Below, piece after piece: positions 24,297 to 34,864 of a DNA stretch of 64,000 bases. Each line of letters begins with the position of its first letter. Within the stretch, counting starts at the first letter, position 1. The position numbers and the translations under genes are program-made. This stretch comes from Arthrobacter livingstonensis. Its GTDB lineage: Bacteria > Actinomycetota > Actinomycetes > Actinomycetales > Micrococcaceae. Below the pieces are notes generated by a model. That model saw only the letters and a program-made list of their open reading frames with translations. It was not told the origin of the DNA and made no database searches. The DNA lies in NCBI RefSeq assembly GCF_003219815.1, contig NZ_QJVD01000012.1, positions 78,969-142,968 on the forward strand, in the 5' to 3' direction.

Positions 24297-25412
24297 ATGC
24301 GAATTTTGATTGCACCTGACAAGTTCAAGGGCACCCTGACCGGCGTCGAAGCGGCCGCCGCCATGAGCGAAGGCGCTCTCCGTGTCTACCCCGACGCCGT
24401 GGTGACAACGCTGCCCGTGGCCGACGGCGGCGAGGGCACCCTGGAGGCCGCCGTCGCGGCCGGCTTCGAGGAGCACATGAACGCCGTGGTGGGGCCCATC
24501 ATCAAGCCCGTGGGCGCGGCTTGGGCCATCCACCAGGACACGCATGTGGCCGTCATTGAAACCGCCCAGGCCAGCGGCTACCTGCTCTCCGAACCGACGG
24601 TGGAGAATGCCCTGCGCGCGCATTCCTACGGTTCCGGGCAGCTGATCGCCGCCGCCCTAGAGGCCGGCGCCACCGAAATCATCATCGGGCTCGGCGGCTC
24701 CGCCATGACCGACGCCGGCTCGGGCGCCCTGCGCGCACTGGGCCTGAAGCTGCTCGACGCCCACGGCAACCTGGTGCCCCTTGGCGGTGGGTCCCTCCTG
24801 GACGTGGCCACCATCAACGCCTCCGGGCTGGACCCGCGCCTGGCCGGCACCAAAATCCGCATGGCCGTCGACGTGGACAACCCCTTGTACGGCTACAACG
24901 GCGCCGCCCACGTCTTCGGCCCGCAAAAGGGCGCGGACGCGGACGCCGTGGAGAAGCTCGACGCCGGGCTGCGCCACCTGGCTTCGCTGGTCCGGGCCGC
25001 GACCGGCGTCGACATCGACGTCCCCGGCGCGGGCGCCGCCGGGGGCTTCCCATCCCTGTTCACGGCCTACGCCAACGCGACGATTGAGCGCGGATTTGAC
25101 CTGGTTGCGGAGATGGTCGGCCTCGATGCGGCCCTGAACGGCGCGGACCTGGTCATCACCGGGGAGGGCTCCATGGATGAACAGTCACTGTCCGGAAAGG
25201 CGCCCATCGGCGTGGCCGACGCCGCCCACGCCAGGGGACTGCCCGTCGTCGTGGTTGCCGGACGGATCACCGTCACGGCGCAGGAACTTGCCGCACACGG
25301 CGTGGTCGCTGCCGTCAGCGCCACGGACGTCGCGGGATCACCCGAAGCCGCCCTGGCCGAGGCGGCAATGCACACCGCCAGGGCCACCTCGGAGGCGCTC
25401 AACGGCATCTAG
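24297..25412 (+). CDS. Glycerate 2-kinase (GlxK/GarK family)
   Basis: A 371-aa glycerate kinase. Family signatures are IAPDKFKGTLTG at the N-terminus, PVADGGEGT, IGLGGSAMTDAGSGAL and VITGEGSMDEQSLSGKAP. It phosphorylates D-glycerate, usually to 2-phosphoglycerate, which links glyoxylate or sugar-diacid degradation to glycolysis. Galactarate breakdown, suggested by genes at 16738-19776, produces such an intermediate, though the genes are 5 kb apart and not in one operon. ATG 24297 has AGGA upstream. Confidence 0.9.
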   Translation: MRILIAPDKFKGTLTGVEAAAAMSEGALRVYPDAVVTTLPVADGGEGTLEAAVAAGFEEHMNAVVGPIIKPVGAAWAIHQDTHVAVIETAQASGYLLSEPTVENALRAHSYGSGQLIAAALEAGATEIIIGLGGSAMTDAGSGALRALGLKLLDAHGNLVPLGGGSLLDVATINASGLDPRLAGTKIRMAVDVDNPLYGYNGAAHVFGPQKGADADAVEKLDAGLRHLASLVRAATGVDIDVPGAGAAGGFPSLFTAYANATIERGFDLVAEMVGLDAALNGADLVITGEGSMDEQSLSGKAPIGVADAAHARGLPVVVVAGRITVTAQELAAHGVVAAVSATDVAGSPEAALAEAAMHTARATSEALNGI

Positions 25413-25430
25413 GTCCTCCGTTGACGCGGC

Positions 25431-26735
25431 CTAATGCGCGGCGGCTTCCTTTTCGGGTTCCAGGGGGTCGCCGGCCGTGCCGCGCCACTTCGCCAGCGCG
25501 TGCATGCCGTGGTAGACCACCAGGGCGGCGGCCGTACCGAGCGCGATGCCCGCAAACTGCAGGTTCCCCGCCACCCAGGTGTAGTCGGCCACGCCCACAA
25601 TGAGTGCGACGGCGGCGGTGGTCAGGTTGATGGTGTTGGAGAAGTCCACCTTGTTTTGCACCCAGATGCGCACGCCCAGCACACCGATCATGCCGTACAG
25701 CAGCGTGGCCGCCCCGCCCAGCACGCCCACCGGCACCGTGGCGATCAAGGCGCCGAACTTGGGGAAGAAGCTCAGCAGCAGCGCGGTGGTCGCGGCAACG
25801 TAGTAGGCTGCCGTGGAATACACCTTGGTGGCCGCCATGACGCCAATGTTCTCCGCATACGTGGTGGTGCCGGAGCCCCCGCCGAGGCCGGCCAGGGTGG
25901 TGGCGACGCCATCGGCGATGATGGCGCGGCCGGCGTACGGGTCCAGGTCCTCCCCGGTCATCAGTGCCACCGACTTCACATGGCCAATGTTCTCCGCCAC
26001 CAGCACCAGCACCACGGGCACAAACAGGCCAATCACCGCCACGTGGAAGGTGGGCGCCTGGAACGGCGGCAGGCCGATCCAGCCGGCGTCGTGGATCTTG
26101 GAGAAGTCCACCTCGCTGCGCATGATGGCCACCAGGTAGCCCACCACCACGCCCACCAGGATGGATAGCCGGCCCAGGATGCCGCGGAACAGCACGCTGA
26201 CCAGGATGATCACGAGCAGGGTGACGAAGGCCGTGACGGGTGCCTTGAGGAAGTTGTCCTTGGCGGACGGGGCGAGGTTCAGCCCGATCAACGCCACGAT
26301 GGTGCCGGTGACGGGTGCAGGCATGAGTCGGTTGATCCAGGTGGCGCCGAACTTTTGCACCAATAGTCCGATCAGGGCCAGCACGACGCCGGCCATCACC
26401 ACCCCGCCCAGCGCGCCTCCCACACCGAACTCCTTTTGTGACGCCATGATGGGGGCGATGAACGCGAAGCTGGAGCCCAGGTAGCTGGGCACCTTGCCGC
26501 GCGTGAGGAGCAGGAAGAAGAAGGTGCCAACGCCGGAGAAGAACAGCGTGGTGGCCGGCGGCATGCCCGTGAGGATGGGCACCAGGAACGTGGCACCGAA
26601 CATCGCCACCACGTGCTGAAGGCCGATGCCGATGGTGAGCGGCCAGATCAGCCGCTCACTGGGGGCCACCACCTGGCCGGGCTTGACGGTCTTGCCGTCT
26701 CCATGGATGCTCCATTTGGTGCCCAACAAACTCAT
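25431..26735 (-). CDS. NCS2-family uracil/xanthine permease (UraA-like)
   Basis: A 434-aa nucleobase:cation symporter with about 14 membrane segments. Key features are QHVVAMFGATFLVPIL, the VLVAENIGHV motif in TM8 (Glu) and the GGGSGTTTYAENIGVMAATKVYS loop region. The form resembles uracil permeases more than xanthine permeases. The frame is open far upstream, but homology begins at ATG 26735 (MSLLGTKW), which has GAGAGG 7 nt upstream. The end converges on the glycerate kinase gene with 18 bp between stops. Confidence 0.88.
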   Translation of the reverse strand: MSLLGTKWSIHGDGKTVKPGQVVAPSERLIWPLTIGIGLQHVVAMFGATFLVPILTGMPPATTLFFSGVGTFFFLLLTRGKVPSYLGSSFAFIAPIMASQKEFGVGGALGGVVMAGVVLALIGLLVQKFGATWINRLMPAPVTGTIVALIGLNLAPSAKDNFLKAPVTAFVTLLVIILVSVLFRGILGRLSILVGVVVGYLVAIMRSEVDFSKIHDAGWIGLPPFQAPTFHVAVIGLFVPVVLVLVAENIGHVKSVALMTGEDLDPYAGRAIIADGVATTLAGLGGGSGTTTYAENIGVMAATKVYSTAAYYVAATTALLLSFFPKFGALIATVPVGVLGGAATLLYGMIGVLGVRIWVQNKVDFSNTINLTTAAVALIVGVADYTWVAGNLQFAGIALGTAAALVVYHGMHALAKWRGTAGDPLEPEKEAAAH

Positions 26736-26927
26736 TGCGTGCCTCTCCATGCGCTGTCCCAACTGTGTGCGGCTACGGACAAGAATATCGGGTGGCCGGT
26801 CATTCCGTGCGCCAGCGCCACTTTGCGAAGGCCAAGGGCCGGCGGCACGGATAGGATCACAGCATGCCGTTGGCCGGCATTTTCCCCGCGCGTCATCGAC
26901 TTCTCCTGAGCGTGAAAGGTTCACCCT

Positions 26928-27800
26928 ATGTGTCGACTCTTTGGACTGCATGCCGGCGCGGAGCCGGTCCAGGCCACGTTTTGGCTGCTCAAGGCCCCGG
27001 ACAGCCTTTCCGAGCAGAGCCGGCGGGAACCTGACGGCACGGGCATCGGTGTTTTCAGTGCCGGAGGAGTGCCGGAAATTTCCAAGCAGGCGATCGCGGC
27101 CTTTGTGGACGAGGAATTCGCCACGGCGGCCCGGGAGCTCAAAAGCACGACATTCGTGGCCCACGTCCGGTACGCCACCACGGGCGCCCATACGACGGCC
27201 AACACCCACCCCTTTGAGCAGGATGGAAGGATTTGCGCCCACAACGGTGCTTTTGGGGAGTTGGACAGGCTCGACGCGCGCCTCGCTGATCTCGGCGGCA
27301 CTGAACTGGTGCTGGGCCAGACGGACAGCGAACGGATGTTTGCCCTGATCACGCTGGAGACCCGGCGCCACGGCGGCGATCTGTCGGCGGGCATCTCCAC
27401 GGCCCTGACGTGGATTGCGGAGAACCTGCCGGTCTACAGCCTCAACCTGGTCATCACGACGGCCACCGGGCTGTGGGCGCTGCGGTACCCGGAGACGCAC
27501 GAACTCCACGTCCTCGAGCGGGCACCCGGCGGGCATCGGAACGGCCAGCCGCTGAAGGTTGACAGCAGTCGAATCCACGGGCGCAGCCAAGTCTTGGCGG
27601 GGAAGCGCGCGGTCGTCGTCGCCACCGAACCGATGGACAGCGACCCGGGATGGCGGATGCTGGAACCGGGCGAGTTGCTCCATGTGGACGCCGGCCTCAC
27701 CCTCCACAGCAGCCGGCCGCTGCCGCCAAGTCCTGCCCGCCGGCTGTTGTTGACGGAACCGGTGCCGCCCGCCGCCCCAACCTTCGGTGCGGCAGGCTAG
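26928..27800 (+). CDS. Class II glutamine amidotransferase (YafJ/EgtC-like)
   Basis: A 290-aa Ntn-type glutamine amidotransferase. Cys2 right after the start Met (MCRLFGLHAG) is the nucleophile. FVAHVRYATTG and HPFEQDGRICAHNG match the glutaminase pocket, and GQTDSERMF the later conserved block. It has no synthase domain. EgtC of ergothioneine synthesis and YafJ both look like this; no other ergothioneine gene is nearby, so the role is open. GAAAGG lies upstream of ATG 26928. Confidence 0.82.
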   Translation: MCRLFGLHAGAEPVQATFWLLKAPDSLSEQSRREPDGTGIGVFSAGGVPEISKQAIAAFVDEEFATAARELKSTTFVAHVRYATTGAHTTANTHPFEQDGRICAHNGAFGELDRLDARLADLGGTELVLGQTDSERMFALITLETRRHGGDLSAGISTALTWIAENLPVYSLNLVITTATGLWALRYPETHELHVLERAPGGHRNGQPLKVDSSRIHGRSQVLAGKRAVVVATEPMDSDPGWRMLEPGELLHVDAGLTLHSSRPLPPSPARRLLLTEPVPPAAPTFGAAG

Positions 27801-27821
27801 CTCGATAGGTTCCCAGGGCGG

Positions 27822-28130
27822 CTACGCGGCGTCGTGCCCGGGGGCCACCATGAGTGCCAGGCCCAGCAAATCGTTCAGGGCGTGTGACAGCGCGGGGTGC
27901 GACAGCTCGTATTTTGTCCGCCGGCCCTCGGTGATGGTGACCACCAGGCCACAGTCGCGCAGGCAGGAGAGGTGGTTGGACATGCTCTGGCGCGATACTT
28001 CCAGCTTGTCAGCCAATGCCGCCGGGTAGTTTGGCGCATGGGCCAGCTCCATGAGGATTTGCGCCCGGGTGGGGTCCGAGATGGCGTAGCCGAACCTTGC
28101 CAGGACGGCGGCGTTGCTAATGGACTTCAT
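27822..28130 (-). CDS. ArsR/SmtB-family metal-sensing repressor (CmtR-like)
   Basis: A 102-aa winged-helix repressor. The recognition helix region is VSRQSMSNHLSCLRDCGLV, with Cys56 and Cys60 placed like the metal-binding Cys57 and Cys61 of mycobacterial CmtR (Cd/Pb sensor). The third CmtR ligand, a C-terminal Cys, is missing; His residues (His78, His83, His99) could replace it, so the metal may differ. It is divergent from a cation diffusion facilitator gene. ATG 28130 is chosen over TTG 28136. Confidence 0.85.
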   Translation of the reverse strand: MKSISNAAVLARFGYAISDPTRAQILMELAHAPNYPAALADKLEVSRQSMSNHLSCLRDCGLVVTITEGRRTKYELSHPALSHALNDLLGLALMVAPGHDAA

Positions 28131-28150
28131 TCTCAATATGGTACACCTTT

Positions 28151-28164
28151 TGATGAATTCATCA
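28151..28164. promoter_or_regulatory. Palindromic operator between arsR-like and CDF genes
   Basis: TGATGAATTCATCA is a perfect 14-bp palindrome in the middle of the 53-bp divergent gap. It is a natural site for the ArsR-family repressor to control both its own gene and the metal exporter. Confidence 0.6.
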
Positions 28165-28183
28165 TTCGATGTACTGTTGAGGC

Positions 28184-29107
28184 ATGTCAGGACACAGCCA
28201 CTCCCACGCCGGCGCGCCCGGGGAAAGCCATCAGGGCCGCATTGCCGCTGCCCTGTGTGTGACGCTGGCCGTGTTTGTCTTCCAGGTCATAGGCTCCCTT
28301 CTGACAGGATCGCTGGCCCTGCTCTTTGACTCCGCCCATGTGTTGACCGATGCCGGCGGGCTGGCCATGGCATTGCTGGCCGCGCGCCTGATGGCCCGGC
28401 CGTCCACCAACCGGCGCACGTGGGGGTTTGCCCGTGCCGAGGTGTTGGCGGCGACGGCGCAGGCCGCCATCCTCCTTGCGGTCGGCCTGGTGGTGCTGGT
28501 GGAAGGCGTGCAACGGCTGTTCCACCCGGCCGACATCGCATCGCAGGAAATGATCGTGTTTGGCGCGATCGGCCTGGCGGGCAACGTGATCTCGCTCTTC
28601 GTGCTGATGGGCGGGCGCAGCAGGAACTTCAACATGCGCGCGGCCTTCCTGGAGGTGCTCAACGACGCCCTGGGGTCGGTGGCCGTCATCGTCGCCGCCA
28701 TCGTCATTTCCACCACCGGCTGGATGCAGGCCGACGCCGTGGTGGCCATGCTCATTGGTGTGCTGATCCTGCCGCGCACCGTGAAGCTGCTCCTGGAAAC
28801 CATTGGCGTCCTGCTCGAATCGACCCCCGCCGGTCTGGACCTGGCCAAGGTGCGCGAGCACATCCTGGGCCTGGACCACGTTCGCGAGGTCCACGATCTC
28901 CACGCCAGCCAGATTGCTACCGGCCTGCCCGTTCTGTCCGCGCACGTGGTGGTGGATGAGGAGTGCTTCCACGACGGCCACGCGGCCACCATGCTCGACG
29001 CGCTTCAGCACTGCGTTGCCGGCCATTTTGACGTCAGCATCGAGCACTCCACGTTCCAGCTGGAGCCCGTGGGCCACGCCCAGCATGAGCCCGGCGCCCA
29101 TCACTAG
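28184..29107 (+). CDS. Cation diffusion facilitator metal efflux protein (CzcD/ZitB-like)
   Basis: A 307-aa CDF transporter with six membrane segments and a cytoplasmic C-terminal domain. The TM2 metal site is in FDSAHVLTDAGG (His and Asp) and the TM5 site in EVLNDALGSVAV (Asp). The N-terminus (SGHSHSHAGAPGESH) and C-terminus (HAQHEPGAHH) are His-rich, as in zinc exporters. It exchanges Zn2+ or a similar ion for protons. Divergent pairing with a metal-sensing repressor suggests metal-induced expression. Confidence 0.9.
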   Translation: MSGHSHSHAGAPGESHQGRIAAALCVTLAVFVFQVIGSLLTGSLALLFDSAHVLTDAGGLAMALLAARLMARPSTNRRTWGFARAEVLAATAQAAILLAVGLVVLVEGVQRLFHPADIASQEMIVFGAIGLAGNVISLFVLMGGRSRNFNMRAAFLEVLNDALGSVAVIVAAIVISTTGWMQADAVVAMLIGVLILPRTVKLLLETIGVLLESTPAGLDLAKVREHILGLDHVREVHDLHASQIATGLPVLSAHVVVDEECFHDGHAATMLDALQHCVAGHFDVSIEHSTFQLEPVGHAQHEPGAHH

Positions 29108-29152
29108 CGCCGCAGCCTGGAGCTTCCGTCGGGGGCCCTGGCGCTCTCGCGA

Positions 29153-29235
29153 GGTGGGGGCTGGTGCCCGCGCGCGCCGCACACGACTTCGTTGGAGCGG
29201 ACGCTGCGGCGCCCACCACGCCGCCAGCCCCCACC
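29153..29235. terminator. Long imperfect hairpin between convergent genes
   Basis: Outer arms GGTGGGGGCTGG (29153-29164) and CCAGCCCCCACC (29224-29235) pair perfectly over 12 bp. Inner arms GCGCCGCA (29174-29181) and TGCGGCGC (29205-29212) pair over 8 bp. It lies between the converging CDF and phosphoglucomutase genes and could stop transcription from both sides, although no T-tract is present. Confidence 0.45.
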
Positions 29236-29270
29236 ATCGCTGCGCGCCGGCAGGGTCCCCAGCGCCAATG

Positions 29271-30914
29271 CTAGGAGATGACGCCGTCCACGAGCGCCTT
29301 CGCCTCGGCCTGGACCTTCGCCAGGTGCTCCGGGCCCTTGAAGGACTCCGCGTAGATCTTGTACACGTCCTCGGTGCCGGAGGGGCGCGCGGCGAACCAG
29401 GCATTCTCCGTGACCACCTTCAGCCCGCCGATGGCCGCGCCGTTCCCCGGGGCCGCCGTCAGCTTGGCCGTGATGTCCTCACCGGCCAGCGTGGTGGCGG
29501 TGACGTCGGCGGCGGACAGCTTGCCCAGCGCCGCCTTTTGCTCCCGGGTGGCCGGCGCGTCAATGCGTGCGTACGACGGCGCGCCGAAGCGGGCGGTCAG
29601 CTCACCATAGTGCTCGGAGGGCGACTTGCCGGTGACGGCGGTGATCTCCGAGGCGAGCAGCGCCAACAGGAGGCCGTCCTTGTCCGTGGTCCACACGGAA
29701 CCGTCCTTCTTCACGAAGGAGGCCCCGGCAGATTCCTCGCCGCCAAACACACCCTCGCCGGAAAGCAGGCCGGGCACAAACCACTTGAAGCCAACGGGCA
29801 CCTCCACGAGCTGGCGGCCAAGGTCGGCGGCCACGCGGTCAATGATGGAGGAGGAGACAAGCGTCTTGCCAACGCCGGCCGTGGCGGGCCAGAGCGGGCG
29901 GTGCGTGTAAAGGTACTGGATGGCCACGGCAAGGTAGTGGTTCGGGTTCATGAGCCCGGCGTCCGGGGTGACGATGCCGTGGCGGTCCGCGTCGGCGTCG
30001 TTCCCGGTGGCAATGTCGTAGGGCGCGCCCGCCTCGAGCTTGGTGATCAGGGAGGCCATGGCGAACGGTGACGAGCAGTCCATTCGGATCTTTTCATCCC
30101 AGTCGAGCGTCATGAAGGCCCACTGCGGGTCCACGGTGGGGTTCACCACTGTCAGGTCCAGGTGGTGGCGCTCGCCGATCTCGCCCCAGTAGTCCACCGA
30201 AGCCCCACCCATGGGGTCGGCGCCGATCCGCACGCCGGCGCTGCGGATCGCGTCCAGGTCCAGGACGGAGGGGAGGTCATCCACGTAGCCGGAGAGGAAA
30301 TCGAACTTGCCGGTGGATTCGGCCACCAGCGCGTCGGCCAGCGGCACGCGCCGTACGCCGCGGAGGCCCTCCTCGAGCAGCTCGTTGGCGCGGTTGGCGA
30401 TCCAGCCTGTCGCATCGGAGTCGGCCGGGCCGCCGTGCGGGGGGTTGTACTTGAAGCCGCCGTCGCCGGGCGGATTGTGGGACGGGGTGACCACGATGCC
30501 GTCCGCCACGGCCTCAGCGCGTCCCTTGTTGTAGCTGAGAATGGCGTGGGAAACCGCGGGTGTGGGCGTGAAACCGTGGCGGGCGTCGATGAGCACCTGC
30601 ACCCCGTTGCCGGCGAGCACCTCCAGTGCCGTGTTCTGGGCCGGCTCACTGAGCGCATGGGTGTCCTTGCCCATGAACAAGGGGCCGGTGATGCCCTGAC
30701 CCGCCCGGTATTCCACAATGGCCTGGGTGATCGCGGCGATGTGGCCCTCGTTGAAGGAGGCCTTCAGCGACGAGCCCCGGTGCCCGGACGTGCCAAAGGC
30801 CACCCGCTGTCCCGGGTCGCCCAGATCGGGGGCAATGTCATAGTAGGCGTCCAACAACGCCGTGAGGTCTACAAGGTCCTGGGGTAGGGCAACTGTGCCC
30901 GCGCGGCTAGCCAT
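29271..30914 (-). CDS. pgm: Phosphoglucomutase (alpha-D-glucose phosphate-specific)
   Basis: A 547-aa alpha-D-phosphohexomutase. The phosphoserine loop is [13 protein letters not shown], the metal-binding loop is in the DADADRHG segment, the sugar loop is GEESAG ([11 protein letters not shown]) and the phosphate-binding loop is [11 protein letters not shown] near the end. It interconverts glucose-1-phosphate and glucose-6-phosphate. The frame is open upstream, but ATG 30914 ([16 protein letters not shown]) has GGGGA upstream and matches the family start. Confidence 0.93.
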   Translation of the reverse strand: MASRAGTVALPQDLVDLTALLDAYYDIAPDLGDPGQRVAFGTSGHRGSSLKASFNEGHIAAITQAIVEYRAGQGITGPLFMGKDTHALSEPAQNTALEVLAGNGVQVLIDARHGFTPTPAVSHAILSYNKGRAEAVADGIVVTPSHNPPGDGGFKYNPPHGGPADSDATGWIANRANELLEEGLRGVRRVPLADALVAESTGKFDFLSGYVDDLPSVLDLDAIRSAGVRIGADPMGGASVDYWGEIGERHHLDLTVVNPTVDPQWAFMTLDWDEKIRMDCSSPFAMASLITKLEAGAPYDIATGNDADADRHGIVTPDAGLMNPNHYLAVAIQYLYTHRPLWPATAGVGKTLVSSSIIDRVAADLGRQLVEVPVGFKWFVPGLLSGEGVFGGEESAGASFVKKDGSVWTTDKDGLLLALLASEITAVTGKSPSEHYGELTARFGAPSYARIDAPATREQKAALGKLSAADVTATTLAGEDITAKLTAAPGNGAAIGGLKVVTENAWFAARPSGTEDVYKIYAESFKGPEHLAKVQAEAKALVDGVIS

Positions 30915-31129
30915 GTCCCCAGCATGCCAGAGCGGGCCGGGTTTGCGCATCAGTTTGCCACACTGTGGACGCAGCCGGGCGATTGTGGCGACTGCCGAGG
31001 CAACTGCCGAAACCGCCAAATACGGGCGCAAACACGGGCGTGGGCCAATGCTGGTCTACGATGGAAGCCAAGTTTCCATCAGTTAATTCGCCTCCCTTTG
31101 TGGAGGCCCGCAGCCAGCAGGAGCCAGCC

Positions 31130-31666
31130 GTGTCGAACCAGCCGGACCAGCCGCAGCCAAATTCCGACCCGCCGCCGGGCTACACTCCGCCGGGCTACAT
31201 GGCCCAGCCCGTCCCGCCTCCGCCCTACGGCCAAGCCCCCTACGCTGCGTCCGAGCAGCAGCACCAGCCCTATGGCCAGAACCCCTACGGGGCGCCGGCC
31301 GGCGGCCAGTTTGCCCAGCCGCAGTACGGCGCACCCACGTACTACCAGGGCGGTCCGGGCTACGTTGATTCCACCAGCGGACCCCGCGGCCTGAGCCTGG
31401 CCAGCATGATCATTGGCCTGGCGTCCCTGCTCGTCGCCGGCTGGTTTATCATTCCGCAAATTGTCGGCATAGTCCTGGGCCACGTCGGCCTGTCCAAGGA
31501 AAGCCCGCAGGGACGGCCGTTTTCCATCACCGGCCTGATCACCAACTACCTGGCTCTGCTGATTTACCTGGGCATCTACGCGTTCTTCATTTACCTTGCA
31601 GCCTCGTTGGGCGACTATTCCAGCAGCACCGGCGACACGTGGTCGTCGCTGGAGTCTGCCCTCTAA
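31130..31666 (+). CDS. DUF4190-type membrane protein with a Pro/Gln/Tyr-rich N-terminus
   Basis: A 178-aa protein. The first 85 or so residues are low-complexity with repeated PPPYGQ, PYG and QPQYGAP strings, a disordered cytoplasmic tail common in actinobacterial membrane proteins. Two membrane segments then flank GIVLGHVGLSKE, the usual DUF4190 loop. GTG 31130 has AGGAG 8 nt upstream and is preferred over earlier in-frame starts. No function is known for this type. Confidence 0.75.
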   Translation: MSNQPDQPQPNSDPPPGYTPPGYMAQPVPPPPYGQAPYAASEQQHQPYGQNPYGAPAGGQFAQPQYGAPTYYQGGPGYVDSTSGPRGLSLASMIIGLASLLVAGWFIIPQIVGIVLGHVGLSKESPQGRPFSITGLITNYLALLIYLGIYAFFIYLAASLGDYSSSTGDTWSSLESAL

Positions 31667-31775
31667 GCCGGCCCGCGAGGCGCCCGCACCAGGGGCAGGT
31701 TTCTCAGCGCCAAGCGGCACCCGCCCCAGCGCCGCAGCGCAGGCTCAGGTGCCGCCGTCGTACGTTAAGAACCGC

Positions 31776-33254
<1,479 letters not shown>

Positions 33255-33296
33255 CGGACCAATTTTTGCATTTATGACATGTCACGTCACATTGGG

Positions 33297-33408
33297 CCGG
33301 TTCCGCCGGGCGCTACCGCGCAGCGCCCTCCCGCCACCCGCTACGCTCGCATCCGGTTCCGCCGGGCGCTACCCCGCAGCGCCCTCCCGCCACCCGCTAC
33401 GCTCGCAT
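33297..33408. repeat. Tandem duplication of a 56-bp intergenic unit
   Basis: 33297-33352 and 33353-33408 are identical except for one base (G/C within CGCTACC-CGCAGCG). A partial third unit follows (CGGGTCCCTCGGGCGCTACGC, broken up here as 33409-33429). The sequence lies between the divergent POT and rhodanese genes. Part of it resembles the CTCCC...GGGTCCCTCGGGCGC repeats found elsewhere in the window. The palindrome TGACATGTCA lies just upstream, near 33275-33284. Confidence 0.85.
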
Positions 33409-33468
33409 CGGGTCCCTCGGGCGCTACGCTTATTGAAATTGACCAAGCCATTTTCAGGAGTAAAGCCC

Positions 33469-33795
33469 ATGTCAGACACCATGAACGTCACGGTTGCGGA
33501 ACTGTCCGGTGACGCCGTGATTTTGGATGTCCGTGAAGACTACGAATGGGAAGCCGGCCACATTGACGGCGCCCGCCACATCCCCCTTGAACAGCTTCCG
33601 GCGAGCCTGGACGGCCTTGACCCGGACGTGGACCTCAACGTCATCTGCCGCACCGGCGGACGGTCCTTCCGTGCCGCCACCTGGCTGACCGAAAACGGTT
33701 ACAGCGCGTTCAATGTGGTGGGCGGCATGGGAGCCTGGTTCGAGGCCGGCAGGCCCATGACCAGCGAAAACGGCGAAACCCCCCGCGTCCTCTAA
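33469..33795 (+). CDS. Rhodanese-like domain protein
   Basis: A 108-aa single rhodanese domain. The CH2A-like start ILDVREDYEWEAGHIDGARHIP and the active-site loop VICRTGGRS with its catalytic Cys are both present, followed by NVVGGMGAWFEAGRP. It would transfer sulfur from a persulfide donor. CAGGAG (33455-33460) lies 8 nt before ATG 33469. pheA follows after 28 bp on the same strand. Confidence 0.9.
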   Translation: MSDTMNVTVAELSGDAVILDVREDYEWEAGHIDGARHIPLEQLPASLDGLDPDVDLNVICRTGGRSFRAATWLTENGYSAFNVVGGMGAWFEAGRPMTSENGETPRVL

Positions 33796-33823
33796 CTTCC
33801 ACCCCCTACCGGACAGGCCCTCC

Positions 33824-34765
33824 ATGAACACCGCGACAGGCACCTCCACGCTGCCCTACACCTTTCTGGGGCCGGAGGGGACGTTCACCGAGACGGCACT
33901 GCTCCTGGTTCCCGGTGCCGCCGCGGCGGAGAGGATTCCGTCCACGAACGCGGCGGACGCCCTGGCCAAGGTGCGCTCCGGCGCGGCGCGTGCTGCCATG
34001 CTGCCCATTGAAAACTCCATTGAGGGCGGCGTGCCGGCCACGCTCGACGCCATCTCCAACGGCGTGGAGCTGCGGATCCTGCACGAGGTGGTGGTGCCCG
34101 TCAGTTTTGTCCTGGTGGCCCCCGCGGGCGTGTCCCTGGCGGACATCACGCACGTGGGAACGCATCCCCACGCCTGGGCGCAGACACGGAACTGGTTCCA
34201 GGCACACCTGCCCAACGCGGCCCATGTGCCGGCGAACTCCACGGCGGCCGCGGCCCATGAACTCCTCGGTGCCGGCCACGCCTTCCAAGCGGCCGTGTGC
34301 GCGCCGCTCGTGGCCGAGCAGACGGGCCTGTCCATCCTGGCCGCCGGCATTGAGGACAACATTGGCGCGGTGACCCGCTTTGTCCTGATCGGGCAGCCGG
34401 GGGAGCTGCCCGAGCCCACGGGTGCCGACAAGACCACCCTGGCGATTCCGCTCCCCGAGGACCGGCCCGGCGCGCTGATGGACATCCTGGAGCAGTTTGC
34501 CGGCCGCGGCGTGAACCTGAACCGCATTGAGTCCCGGCCCACCGGGCAGTTCCTGGGCCACTACATCTTCAGCGTGGACGTGGACGGCCACATCCGCGAC
34601 GCCCGGGTTGCCGACGCCCTGCGCGGCCTGCACCGGGTCAGCCCCCAGATGCGCTTTTTGGGTTCCTACCCGCGGGCGGACCATCAGCCGCCGCTCATCC
34701 GGGCACACAATGCGGACGGCGCCTTTGACGACGCCGCCGCATGGGTGGAATCGCTGCTGGGCTGA
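33824..34765 (+). CDS. pheA: Prephenate dehydratase
   Basis: A 313-aa monofunctional prephenate dehydratase converting prephenate to phenylpyruvate for phenylalanine synthesis. The catalytic domain starts YTFLGPEGTFTETAL and has PIENSIEGGV and the TRF motif (AVTRFVLIG). The C-terminal ACT domain has RPGALMDILEQFAGRGVNLN and the ESRP motif (RIESRP), which binds phenylalanine for feedback inhibition. No chorismate mutase domain is fused. It probably shares a transcript with the rhodanese gene. Confidence 0.92.
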   Translation: MNTATGTSTLPYTFLGPEGTFTETALLLVPGAAAAERIPSTNAADALAKVRSGAARAAMLPIENSIEGGVPATLDAISNGVELRILHEVVVPVSFVLVAPAGVSLADITHVGTHPHAWAQTRNWFQAHLPNAAHVPANSTAAAAHELLGAGHAFQAAVCAPLVAEQTGLSILAAGIEDNIGAVTRFVLIGQPGELPEPTGADKTTLAIPLPEDRPGALMDILEQFAGRGVNLNRIESRPTGQFLGHYIFSVDVDGHIRDARVADALRGLHRVSPQMRFLGSYPRADHQPPLIRAHNADGAFDDAAAWVESLLG

Positions 34766-34864
34766 AACGGTGTGGCATCTTCCCGCCCGGGCCCGGCAAG
34801 CCTATGCTTTGGGTACCCGGGAAGCCTTCGGGACGAGCACGGAAACAGGAAGGTGCCAACAGCC

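Noticed and set aside
26736-27707. Upstream extension of the NCS2 permease frame
   Set aside because: It runs antisense through the amidotransferase gene; ATG 26735 has a ribosome-binding site and is where homology begins.
33297-33429. CRISPR array
   Set aside because: The 56-bp units are head-to-tail without spacers and there are no cas genes.
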